Part shown: piece by piece, positions 16,940 through 24,199 of the stretch
Position numbering within the stretch: the stretch's first letter is position 1
Layout: the number at the start of each line of letters is the position of its first letter
Assembly (NCBI GenBank): GCA_016784965.1
Contig: JADHTQ010000019.1
Span: 1 to 64,000, forward strand
DNA from: Bacteriovoracaceae bacterium
GTDB taxonomy: Bacteria > Bdellovibrionota > Bacteriovoracia > Bacteriovoracales > Bacteriovoracaceae
DNA length: 64,000 nt
Direction: 5' to 3'
Program-made: the position numbers and the translations under genes
The notes under the pieces: generated by a model
What the model was told of the DNA's origin: nothing
The model's input: only the letters and a program-made list of their open reading frames with translations
Databases searched by the model: none

Positions 16940-17848
16940 CTACCTTCTTTTTTCGCGGGCCCTGAAAAATTCCACAATGGGCCTGACATAATTTCCTCCA
17001 GTATTAACTGAAATGTAATCTATCCCTATTGATTGAAAAAAATTCTTTTGATCTTTGATGGTTTTTTTTGCCTCCTTGGAGTAGTTTTTAAGCAGTCCCA
17101 AATTGGAAGTGTTGACTAAAATAAATTCACCGGTTTCGGCATCTTCAAGCTCAATATATCCGACATTGGGAAGCTTAAGCTCGCGGGGATCAACGACTGC
17201 AATTGCCGTTACATCATGTCTTCTAGATGTCACCTTCATCTGCTTTTCATGGCCGCTGCCTTGGAAGTCCGAAATTAAAAAGGTAATCGCCCGATGTTTT
17301 ATCACCCGATTTAAAAATTCTAAGGGCACATTTAAGTCCGTATTTCTGGCCTTTGATTTATAGGTCAAAATCTCTCTGATCAGACGCCAAACATGTCCTC
17401 GCCCCTTCTTGGGAGGTATGTAGTGCTCGACGTGATCAGAAAAAATAATCAAACCGACCTTATCATTATTTCGAAGGGCCAAGTAAGCAAGTAGGGCGGC
17501 GATCTCTGCTGAAATCTCATTTTTAAATTTGGAGACCGTTCCAAAGTGAGATGAGGCCGAAACGTCGACCATAAACATTACAGTCAATTCACGCTCATCT
17601 TTAAATATTTTTACATAAGGAGCATTTGCCCTGGCGGTTACGTTCCAGTCGATGCTTCTTATATCATCTCCCGGTGTGTACTCCCGTACTTCATCAAACT
17701 CCATACCTCGCCCCTTAAAGGCAGAGGCATACTCCCCGGCAAAGGTATTATTGACCAGGTGTTTTGCGCGGATCTGAATACCTTTTATCTGGGCAACCAG
17801 CTCTTCGTCTAACAAATTAGCAGTTTTTTTATCAGTAGTATCTGACAC
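16940..17848 (-). CDS. DUF58 (vWA-like) protein, 302 aa
   Basis: The DUF58 signature is clear: GRGMEFDEVREYTPGDDIRS followed by IDWNVTARANAPYVK (about 47-82). A degenerate vWA metal site, VDVSASSHFG (about 95-104), follows, then LIIFSDHVE. No signal or membrane segment, so it is cytoplasmic. GTG start with GGAG six bases upstream. It directly follows the MoxR ATPase gene, the near-universal arrangement of this family, and is presumed to be the ATPase's vWA partner or client. Confidence 0.92.
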   Translation of the reverse strand: MSDTTDKKTANLLDEELVAQIKGIQIRAKHLVNNTFAGEYASAFKGRGMEFDEVREYTPGDDIRSIDWNVTARANAPYVKIFKDERELTVMFMVDVSASSHFGTVSKFKNEISAEIAALLAYLALRNNDKVGLIIFSDHVEHYIPPKKGRGHVWRLIREILTYKSKARNTDLNVPLEFLNRVIKHRAITFLISDFQGSGHEKQMKVTSRRHDVTAIAVVDPRELKLPNVGYIELEDAETGEFILVNTSNLGLLKNYSKEAKKTIKDQKNFFQSIGIDYISVNTGGNYVRPIVEFFRAREKRR

Positions 17849-17867
17849 TTCTTACTCCTGCCTATAC

Positions 17868-18857
17868 CTATGGAACATCAACTTTATCAAAAATCTTAAT
17901 CAAAATATCATCAGATGTAAGATCTTGTGCTTCCGCTTCATAAGTAACAATCACTCTGTGTCTCATAACATCTGCACCAATGGATTTGATATCTTGAGGG
18001 GTCACATAACCTCGGCCTTGCAAAAAGGCATAGGACTTAGCTGCTTTGATCAAATTAATTGAGGCCCTGGGAGATGCACCATACTCAATAAAAGGAGTCA
18101 GATCTTTCATTCCAAATGCCTCTGGATCTCTAGTGGCAAATACCAAGTTTGCGACATAATCGTAGAGTTTTTCATCGACAAAAATCTGGTCGACTAATTT
18201 GCGCAGCTCTAAGATCTTTGCAGGTCGCAAGACTTTATTAATAGTCGCAATCACTGCCCCACTCATGCGCTTCATTATTTCAATCTCTTCATTTTTATTT
18301 GGATAGCCAATTGAGATTTTTAACATAAATCTATCAATTTGTGCCTCTGGCAGAGGATACGTCCCCTCCTGCTCAATGGGATTTTGGGTGGCCATAACCA
18401 AAAAAGGTGCTGGCAGCTCAAAAGTTTCAGGCCCAATTGTCACCTGTTTTTCCTGCATAGACTCAAGCAGGGCACTTTGTACTTTAGCAGGCGCTCTATT
18501 GATCTCATCAGCTAAAATAACATTGGCAAAAATTGGTCCTTTTTTAACGCTAAAGGTTCCCTCTTTTTGCGAGTAGATCTGAGTACCAATTAAATCTGCC
18601 GGCAGAAGATCTGGTGTAAACTGGATTCTACTAAAATCAGCACTAATTGCATCAGACAGCGCTTTTATGGCAGTGGTTTTAGCTAGTCCCGGAACCCCCT
18701 CAAGAAGTACATGTCCATCGGACAAAATTCCAATCAGTAACTTGTCAATTACATTGCGCTGACCAACCATCACCTTGCTTATCTCTTCAACCACGTGAGT
18801 CATAAGCGGAAATTCCTTATCAACCCTTTCAGTGACTTGTTGTACAGTTAAATTCAT
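17868..18857 (-). CDS. moxR: MoxR-family AAA+ ATPase, 329 aa
   Basis: Walker A GVPGLAKT (about 54-61), Walker B VILADEINRAP (about 112-122), sensor 1 ATQNP and an arginine-rich lid segment (EYGASPRASINLI) are all present. The length fits the family. The ATG follows GAGGATTGAGAA. MoxR ATPases act as chaperones for vWA-domain proteins; here the probable clients are the DUF58 protein, BatA and BatB encoded just downstream. Second gene of the operon, four bases after the TlpA-BatD fusion. Confidence 0.95.
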   Translation of the reverse strand: MNLTVQQVTERVDKEFPLMTHVVEEISKVMVGQRNVIDKLLIGILSDGHVLLEGVPGLAKTTAIKALSDAISADFSRIQFTPDLLPADLIGTQIYSQKEGTFSVKKGPIFANVILADEINRAPAKVQSALLESMQEKQVTIGPETFELPAPFLVMATQNPIEQEGTYPLPEAQIDRFMLKISIGYPNKNEEIEIMKRMSGAVIATINKVLRPAKILELRKLVDQIFVDEKLYDYVANLVFATRDPEAFGMKDLTPFIEYGASPRASINLIKAAKSYAFLQGRGYVTPQDIKSIGADVMRHRVIVTYEAEAQDLTSDDILIKIFDKVDVP

Positions 18858-18860
18858 TTC

Positions 18861-20219
18861 TCAATCCTCCAATTCGTCTTCTTCATCATCATATATTCCC
18901 AGTTTTTTCACATTCTTTTCATAGTAACTAATCTCTTCACTGCTGATGCGGTGACCTGCATACCTAGTTTGCTCAATTGCTCTTGTCACCTTATCCTGCT
19001 CTTGCTCATCAAGTTCTTTGTCTTTGATAATCTTCAAATACAACTCGAGCAACTTGACCTCATATTGATTGCCTTTTGAATTCATTTTACTAGCAAACAC
19101 CCATTGAATTTCACTGCTAAAGTCATGGTTTTGACTTGCATTCTCCTTTAAAGCATTATTCCTTTTTTTTGCCCTTTTGTAAAAAACGGCTCCACCCACT
19201 ATTAAAAGGACCATTAGGGCCCCAGCAGGCAAAATAACAGTGTATAAATAGGCAAAAACAAGGCCCTTTTCCACAGTAATTTTAACTACAGAGGCCCTGG
19301 AAAATTGCTCCGCTCCACCACTTCTGGATTTATAAGAAAGCTCCACGGGACCCAAACTATATTCACCACTTTTTTCAATAGTCAATGGAAACTTATAGCG
19401 CAAAGTGGCCTTTAAAATATTGCTGCTAGTTGAAGAAGATACTAATCCCAAACTTACCCCGTCTGGCAAAATCAACTTGGGGGTTTTAAGCACATACTGC
19501 CTGGCATCTCCCTCCCAGGATACGAGCACCTCAAGTGGAACCACTTCGCCGACAGTAAACAAATCTTTTTGCAAGTGAATCTCCACTTTGGGCGGCACCA
19601 AGTCCTTGGGAATATCAACGGCACCACCGCCTTGGCCACTTACCTGCCCCTTGGGTAGATCTTTGACCTCATTATATGTAATTAGTTTTTTAAGATTTTT
19701 TAAAACCACAGAAGATTCCCAATTGGCCGCTCCCCGAAAGAGTCCAACAAGCTTCCAATCTGGAGAAATCACATACATACTGGGAACAGAAGATGCCCTA
19801 TATTTAGAGGCAACTACATTTTGATCGTCCAGCAAAATGGGAAATGTCAATCCGCCTCTTCTTACAAACTTTTTAACCCCCGCTTTGCCACTAGTATCAA
19901 TCGACACTCCCAAAACGGCAAAGTTTTCATCCTTAAACTCTTGATATAGCCCCTCCAGAGACGGCATTTCCGTGCGACAGGGACCACACCAAGTGGCCCA
20001 GAAAGTGATAAAAATCCATTTTCCTCTGTAACTCTCTAAAGATACGTCAGCTCCATCGAGGTCTTTTAGTTCAAAATTAATAACTGGGGAGGTAAATACT
20101 GAAAATCCCATCTGCCGAAGAAGCTCAATGGGTGGCCCACTGGCGTGAAGGCGCACCGTTAACGCTGTAAGTAACAGCGTAATAAATATCATTTTAAACG
20201 CTATCTGTTTAGCTAACAC
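18861..20219 (-). CDS. Fusion of a TlpA-like thioredoxin domain and a BatD-like Ig domain, 452 aa
   Basis: A signal sequence (about 8-28) leads to a TlpA/ResA-type thioredoxin domain (about 45-180) with active site WCGPC at 77-81 and the SVPSMYVISPD cis-Pro loop. Residues about 215-320 are an Ig-like region similar to BatD (DLFTVGEVVPLEVLVSW, SGEYSLGPVELSYKSRS). A membrane helix at about 328-350 and a charged cytoplasmic tail follow. The GTG at 20219 has AGGTGG six bases upstream. First gene of the MoxR-Bat operon. The combination suggests a periplasmic redox function tied to the Bat complex. Confidence 0.85.
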   Translation of the reverse strand: MLAKQIAFKMIFITLLLTALTVRLHASGPPIELLRQMGFSVFTSPVINFELKDLDGADVSLESYRGKWIFITFWATWCGPCRTEMPSLEGLYQEFKDENFAVLGVSIDTSGKAGVKKFVRRGGLTFPILLDDQNVVASKYRASSVPSMYVISPDWKLVGLFRGAANWESSVVLKNLKKLITYNEVKDLPKGQVSGQGGGAVDIPKDLVPPKVEIHLQKDLFTVGEVVPLEVLVSWEGDARQYVLKTPKLILPDGVSLGLVSSSTSSNILKATLRYKFPLTIEKSGEYSLGPVELSYKSRSGGAEQFSRASVVKITVEKGLVFAYLYTVILPAGALMVLLIVGGAVFYKRAKKRNNALKENASQNHDFSSEIQWVFASKMNSKGNQYEVKLLELYLKIIKDKELDEQEQDKVTRAIEQTRYAGHRISSEEISYYEKNVKKLGIYDDEEDELED

Positions 20220-20284
20220 CTTGCGCCACCTGTTCTGTCTTGCCTGTTGCGAAAAAATACTTCACGCACCTTAAACAATGGAAT

Positions 20285-20312
20285 ATTATATTCATATGAA
20301 TCGATTCTGCAA
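20285..20312 (-). promoter_or_regulatory. Candidate sigma-70 promoter of the TlpA-MoxR-Bat operon
   Basis: On the minus strand TTGCAG (20312-20307) and TATAAT (20290-20285) are 16 bases apart, about 65 bases before the GTG at 20219. It is the only strong match in the gap between the divergent gene sets. Confidence 0.55.
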
Positions 20313-20350
20313 TACTTCAAGCAGAAAAAATTTAACTTAAGGAAGAGGCA

Positions 20351-21214
20351 GTGGGAAAGATTAAACTGAAGCAACTAGAGGGGGTGTCGCCATTTCGAAA
20401 GGTGGCAATGGGTACATGGTCAACTGCAAAAGACCCCTCTGTGTACGGCATTATAGAAGTTGACGTCGAGCCGACATTGGCCGCCATGGAGCAATATTCC
20501 AAAACACACAGTACAAAAATCACACTCAACCATGTAATCGGCAAAGCAACAGCATATTGTTTAAATAGAAGGCCAGAGCTAAACGGCATGATTAGAGGTA
20601 GTAAAATCTATCTTCGCCAGAGCGTCAAACTGAACTATCTGGTCAACATTCCAGGAGATGGCAGCAAAGATGATAAGGTAAAAAAAGCAACACTATCAAA
20701 TTGCTCCATAGACTTTGCAGAAAGAAAGTCGATTCTTGAAATTGCCAATGAGATGAAAGAAAAAGTTGAAAGGGTAAAAACCAAGCAAGACGACGAACTG
20801 GCCAAAAACTTGAATGCATTTGCCCTCATGCCTTGGTGGATGTCAAAGCATTATCTAAACCTAGCATCCTTTTTAATCTATGGACTAAACTTAGACTTAA
20901 GCTTTCTAGGAATTCCCAGTGATCCATTTGGTTCTGTTATGATAACTAACATCGGAAGCCTTGGCATTGATAAAGCTTGGGCACCAATCGTGCCATACTC
21001 TAGAGTTCCACTGCTTTTAACCGTTGGCGCAATTTCCAAAAGACCCTGGATTATCGACGATCAAATTGTGATCAGAAAAATACTCCCCATCTGTATTACC
21101 TACGACCATCGCTTTGTCGACGGTGTACATGCGGCCCAAATGTTCAAAGACTGCAAACAATGTTTTGCAGAACCTGATAAATATATTTTCCCTTCGGAGT
21201 CCCCCAATGAATGA
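20351..21214 (+). CDS. Stand-alone E2-type acyltransferase catalytic domain, 287 aa
   Basis: The chain matches only the catalytic (CAT-like) domain of 2-oxo acid dehydrogenase E2 subunits: an N-terminal SPFRKVAMGTW, the LNHVIGKATAYCLNRRPELN helix, and the active-site motif ITYDHRFVDGVHAAQMF near the C-terminus, where His is catalytic. There is no lipoyl or E1/E3-binding domain, so it is not a normal complex core. GTG start after GGAAGAGG. It overlaps the next gene by eight bases. A soluble trimeric acyl-CoA transferase acting on a small molecule or lipid is likely; substrate unknown. Confidence 0.85.
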   Translation: MGKIKLKQLEGVSPFRKVAMGTWSTAKDPSVYGIIEVDVEPTLAAMEQYSKTHSTKITLNHVIGKATAYCLNRRPELNGMIRGSKIYLRQSVKLNYLVNIPGDGSKDDKVKKATLSNCSIDFAERKSILEIANEMKEKVERVKTKQDDELAKNLNAFALMPWWMSKHYLNLASFLIYGLNLDLSFLGIPSDPFGSVMITNIGSLGIDKAWAPIVPYSRVPLLLTVGAISKRPWIIDDQIVIRKILPICITYDHRFVDGVHAAQMFKDCKQCFAEPDKYIFPSESPNE

Positions 21215-22055
21215 TGTTTCTGAACAACTTACCCTGCGAGATGGTACCAATCTCTACGTAAAAAAGAGGTACACAAAAGAAAAAACAAATAAATGGCTAA
21301 TTTGTACCCACGGAGTAGGAGAACACTGTGATCGGCATCAGTACCTCAATGAACTCTTTGACCAAAAGTACAATATTTTACAGTACGACTTAAGGGGACA
21401 TGGCAGAAGTGAAGGTAAAAGAGCATACATAGAAGACTTTTACACTTTCATGCAAGATTTATCAGAAGTTGTAAATCATGTTAAAAATACCTATGAAGGA
21501 TCAGAGTACTGTCTTTTTGCCCACTCTATGGGAGCTCTCATTAACTCTGGATATTTACAAAAGTTTGTAGACAGTGAATACTACCCCAAAAAAGTTTTTC
21601 TTTCAGCTCCGCCCATAGGTCTTCCTGGATTGTTAGGAGATGTTTATAATGTACTCCCAACCAGTGTTGTAAATGCTCTGGGATCTATGCCCGTAACAGT
21701 TGCACTAAAAGGCCTTGCGGACATAAACTATTTATCCCACAATGAATCCGTTAAGATTGACTACAATCAAGATGAGCTAACCATCTTAAAACTTCATACC
21801 AAATTAGTACTACAACTTCTAAAAGCATCAAGAGAAGTATTTTTGCACCCTCTCAACCTTAAGTGCCCCTCCTATTGCGCCATCGGTAGCGAAGATGGCA
21901 TTGTAGGATTTAACTATGTCAAAAACTACTTTGAAACAGTTGAGCGCCAAACTAACTTTAAAGTCATCGAGGGCGGCTACCACGAACTTCACAACGAAAT
22001 CGAGCTATATAAAAAACCATACTTTGCTTATTTAACCGAATCATTGACCCTTTAA
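21207..22055 (+). CDS. Alpha/beta hydrolase, monoacylglycerol-lipase-like, 282 aa
   Basis: The ATG at 21207 has GGAG upstream and overlaps the acyltransferase stop, so the two are coupled. The fold signs of the Hydrolase_4/S33 family are in order: oxyanion region THGVGEHCDRH, DLRGHGRSEG, nucleophile elbow AHSMGAL (Ser), acid in IGSEDGIVG, and catalytic His in EGGYHELHNE. The length and HGxGEHxxRY-like start fit bacterial monoglyceride lipases. No signal peptide. Pairing with an acyltransferase suggests lipid remodelling (inference). Confidence 0.9.
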   Translation: MNDVSEQLTLRDGTNLYVKKRYTKEKTNKWLICTHGVGEHCDRHQYLNELFDQKYNILQYDLRGHGRSEGKRAYIEDFYTFMQDLSEVVNHVKNTYEGSEYCLFAHSMGALINSGYLQKFVDSEYYPKKVFLSAPPIGLPGLLGDVYNVLPTSVVNALGSMPVTVALKGLADINYLSHNESVKIDYNQDELTILKLHTKLVLQLLKASREVFLHPLNLKCPSYCAIGSEDGIVGFNYVKNYFETVERQTNFKVIEGGYHELHNEIELYKKPYFAYLTESLTL

Positions 22056-22069
22056 CAAAGGATCTGATA

Positions 22070-23080
22070 CTGCACATATTTAACCTACTGCTTCTACCTA
22101 TTACCTTCATCCTTATCTCGTGTCCTTATTCACAGGGGCCAGTGGTCTACGATCAAAAAACTTCCATTTTAATGAAGGGAATCAATCGCTACCCACTCGA
22201 CGAAAATACCGATAAGTTCATGCAATGTATAAATCAGCCCATCATGACACCTTTAAAAGTAACTTCCAACTTGGACGACTTGAGTGATGCCCTCGGCTGC
22301 ACTAAAGACTGCCCCAGCAACTCCAGCATACTAGATAATACACCCCCCAAGCAAAATTACTTGGCCTTTTCTAACCTGACCTCCTGGGGAATTGGTCGCT
22401 GCAGAGGCCACAGCATTGTTACCCAACAATTTAATGCCCTGGCCATTTGGGACAAAGAAGGCAAACATGCCTCTGACTGTGGTCCACTCAATATGAGTAA
22501 AATTTGTAAGGCCTATTATAAACAAATAATTAAAGACATTATTAAATTTAAAGTTGCCTCCATCCCGGGCTTTAAAAACCTATATGAATTTAGCTCACAC
22601 CCAGACATTGCTCCCATGCTCAAAGACCACGTAAAAGCTGTACCACATACGTACTACAGCAACGGTGGATACCTATCAACACGAACCGGTAATAACCACT
22701 TGGATATTTTTTTAGAACTAAAACATCGAATTAAAAATTCCCAAGAACCCTCTATCGCCATCAAAAGCAGTGAAATCTCAGACCACGCCATCACCGCTTA
22801 CGACATCAAAAGCATTGGCGACAAAGACTACATCTGCATCAGAGACCCCAACGTCATGCCCTCACCGCGAGGAACTGATATCGCTTGTGATACTTACTTG
22901 CACTACGAAAACGGAAAGGTACTCTACAAAACAAGTGTTCCAAAAGGCGAACATAAACTGACAAAATTGATCTTGGCACAAGAAGAAGATTGGCGCACAG
23001 TAAAATATGTCGATGCCAGAAGAAAATACTGTATCGAAGAAAAACAAAAGGGCAACGAGTGCCCCTTTAGTGTCCTGTAA
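22070..23080 (+). CDS. Lipoprotein with a cysteine-peptidase-like pattern, apparent CTG start, 336 aa
   Basis: The first ordinary start codon (GTG at 22142) lies after a perfectly good lipoprotein signal encoded in frame: HIFNLLLLPITFILISC. A CTG at 22070 stands seven bases after AAAGGA (22057-22062) and would begin that signal; the lipobox is LISC. The mature protein holds WGIGRCRGHSIV (possible Cys nucleophile), ISDHAITAYDIKS (possible His) and ICIRDPN (possible Asn), in the order of papain-fold peptidases. This assignment is inference. It is 14 bases after the lipase gene and probably in the same operon. Confidence 0.65.
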   Translation: MHIFNLLLLPITFILISCPYSQGPVVYDQKTSILMKGINRYPLDENTDKFMQCINQPIMTPLKVTSNLDDLSDALGCTKDCPSNSSILDNTPPKQNYLAFSNLTSWGIGRCRGHSIVTQQFNALAIWDKEGKHASDCGPLNMSKICKAYYKQIIKDIIKFKVASIPGFKNLYEFSSHPDIAPMLKDHVKAVPHTYYSNGGYLSTRTGNNHLDIFLELKHRIKNSQEPSIAIKSSEISDHAITAYDIKSIGDKDYICIRDPNVMPSPRGTDIACDTYLHYENGKVLYKTSVPKGEHKLTKLILAQEEDWRTVKYVDARRKYCIEEKQKGNECPFSVL

Positions 23081-23105
23081 TTTACTTCTTAATGTCTGTT
23101 AGAAA

Positions 23106-23594
23106 TTAACTCTTCAAAAAACAGCACTTTTTATACTTTTTACCGCTACCACACAAGCAAGGATCATTTCGCCCAATCTTTTGTGTCGTACGCCTAAACC
23201 CCTGGTTTAGATTCTGCCCCTCTAAAAAGTACCAAACTCCATCTGTCTTTTTAAACGTACTCAACTCGTGATGCTGTTTATCAGCCCCGTCCATAGAATA
23301 ACTAGCAACAAATTCAACTGTCCCCTCTTCCTCTTCGCCCAGGCCACCAGAAGTTTTAACAATTTCCAGACCCTGCCAAGTAGAATTAGCCGACCACTCC
23401 CGAACTCCCTTTTCATCAAATTCAGATAATTTATCGGGGTGATAACTCTTTTTTATGAAATCGACTTCTCCGTTGGCATAAGCTGAATATCTTGCACGCA
23501 TCACAGTTTCAGGTGAAGGGGCCAAACGTTCTCCACTGATATAGGGGCCACAACAATTGTTATAATCTGCTCCACCGCAGGGACATTTTTTCAT
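23106..23594 (-). CDS. ychJ: YchJ-family SEC-C motif protein, 162 aa
   Basis: An N-terminal Cys cluster ([19 protein letters not shown]) and the C-terminal SEC-C zinc motif ([18 protein letters not shown]) flank the YchJ middle domain ([30 protein letters not shown]). This is the full-length UPF0225/YchJ layout, cytoplasmic, function not established. It converges on the lipoprotein gene ending at 23080. A block of short tandem repeats lies just upstream (23642-23746). Confidence 0.92.
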   Translation of the reverse strand: MKKCPCGGADYNNCCGPYISGERLAPSPETVMRARYSAYANGEVDFIKKSYHPDKLSEFDEKGVREWSANSTWQGLEIVKTSGGLGEEEEGTVEFVASYSMDGADKQHHELSTFKKTDGVWYFLEGQNLNQGFRRTTQKIGRNDPCLCGSGKKYKKCCFLKS

Positions 23595-23641
23595 TTTTTG
23601 TTTACCGCCTGTTTTAAAAAAACTGTTTACTGTTACTGTTA

Positions 23642-23746
23642 CTGTTTACGTTAACTGTTCACGTAACCTGTTCACGTAATCTGTTCACGTTAACAGTTTT
23701 CAGTTTACCGTTTTCAGTTTACCGTTTTCAGTTTACCGTTTTACCG
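23642..23746. repeat. Two short tandem arrays: 13-bp unit x4 and 14-bp unit x3
   Basis: CTGTT(C/T)ACGT recurs at 23642, 23655, 23668 and 23681, a 13-bp period. TTTTCAGTTTACCG is then repeated perfectly at 23697, 23711 and 23725, with a partial copy TTTTACCG at 23739-23746. The last partial copy contains the stop codon of the gene ending at 23741, so the array reaches into that gene. Confidence 0.85.
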
Positions 23747-24199
23747 GAGACACTTTCTTTTAACATAGACTTTTTCTGGTGGAAATACAAGACCTGCACA
23801 ACCATCTTTTGGATCTTTATAGACTACAAAATTTATTATATCGAAGTGCTCTTTTTTACCTTCTTCTAACTTAAATTTCACCCCATAAAGTTGTGACCTT
23901 ATACTGAGTAAGGCGATATCACCAACAAGCTCCACCTTGACATCATCTTTCACCACTACATTAACAGGACGGGGGTTTTCATTAGAAGGATCGGGCCTTG
24001 CCACCACATATTTGAAATCACTCTGGGTCAAACACTTTGACTTAGGCGTTATAGATGCTCCTGACAATCCAAATACAATTAGCTCCTTGGCAATTTTTTG
24101 TAAATTGATATCCTTTACATTTTTAATTTTTGGACACTCAAATTTGGCTGCCACATTAAATGAGACAAAAAGTATCAAAACCATTAATTTAATTTTCAT
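23741..24199 (-). CDS. Small secreted protein of unknown function, 152 aa
   Basis: MKIKLMVLILFVSFNVAAKF is a signal peptide with an AxA-like cleavage site. The mature domain has four Cys (ECPKIK, SKCLTQ, DGCAGL, RKCLR), enough for two disulphides, and an alternating beta pattern. Its start overlaps the end of the large NlpC-like gene upstream by four bases, so they are co-translated. Its stop codon lies in a short tandem repeat. No family recognised; a periplasmic partner of the upstream protein is plausible. Confidence 0.8.
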   Translation of the reverse strand: MKIKLMVLILFVSFNVAAKFECPKIKNVKDINLQKIAKELIVFGLSGASITPKSKCLTQSDFKYVVARPDPSNENPRPVNVVVKDDVKVELVGDIALLSIRSQLYGVKFKLEEGKKEHFDIINFVVYKDPKDGCAGLVFPPEKVYVKRKCLR

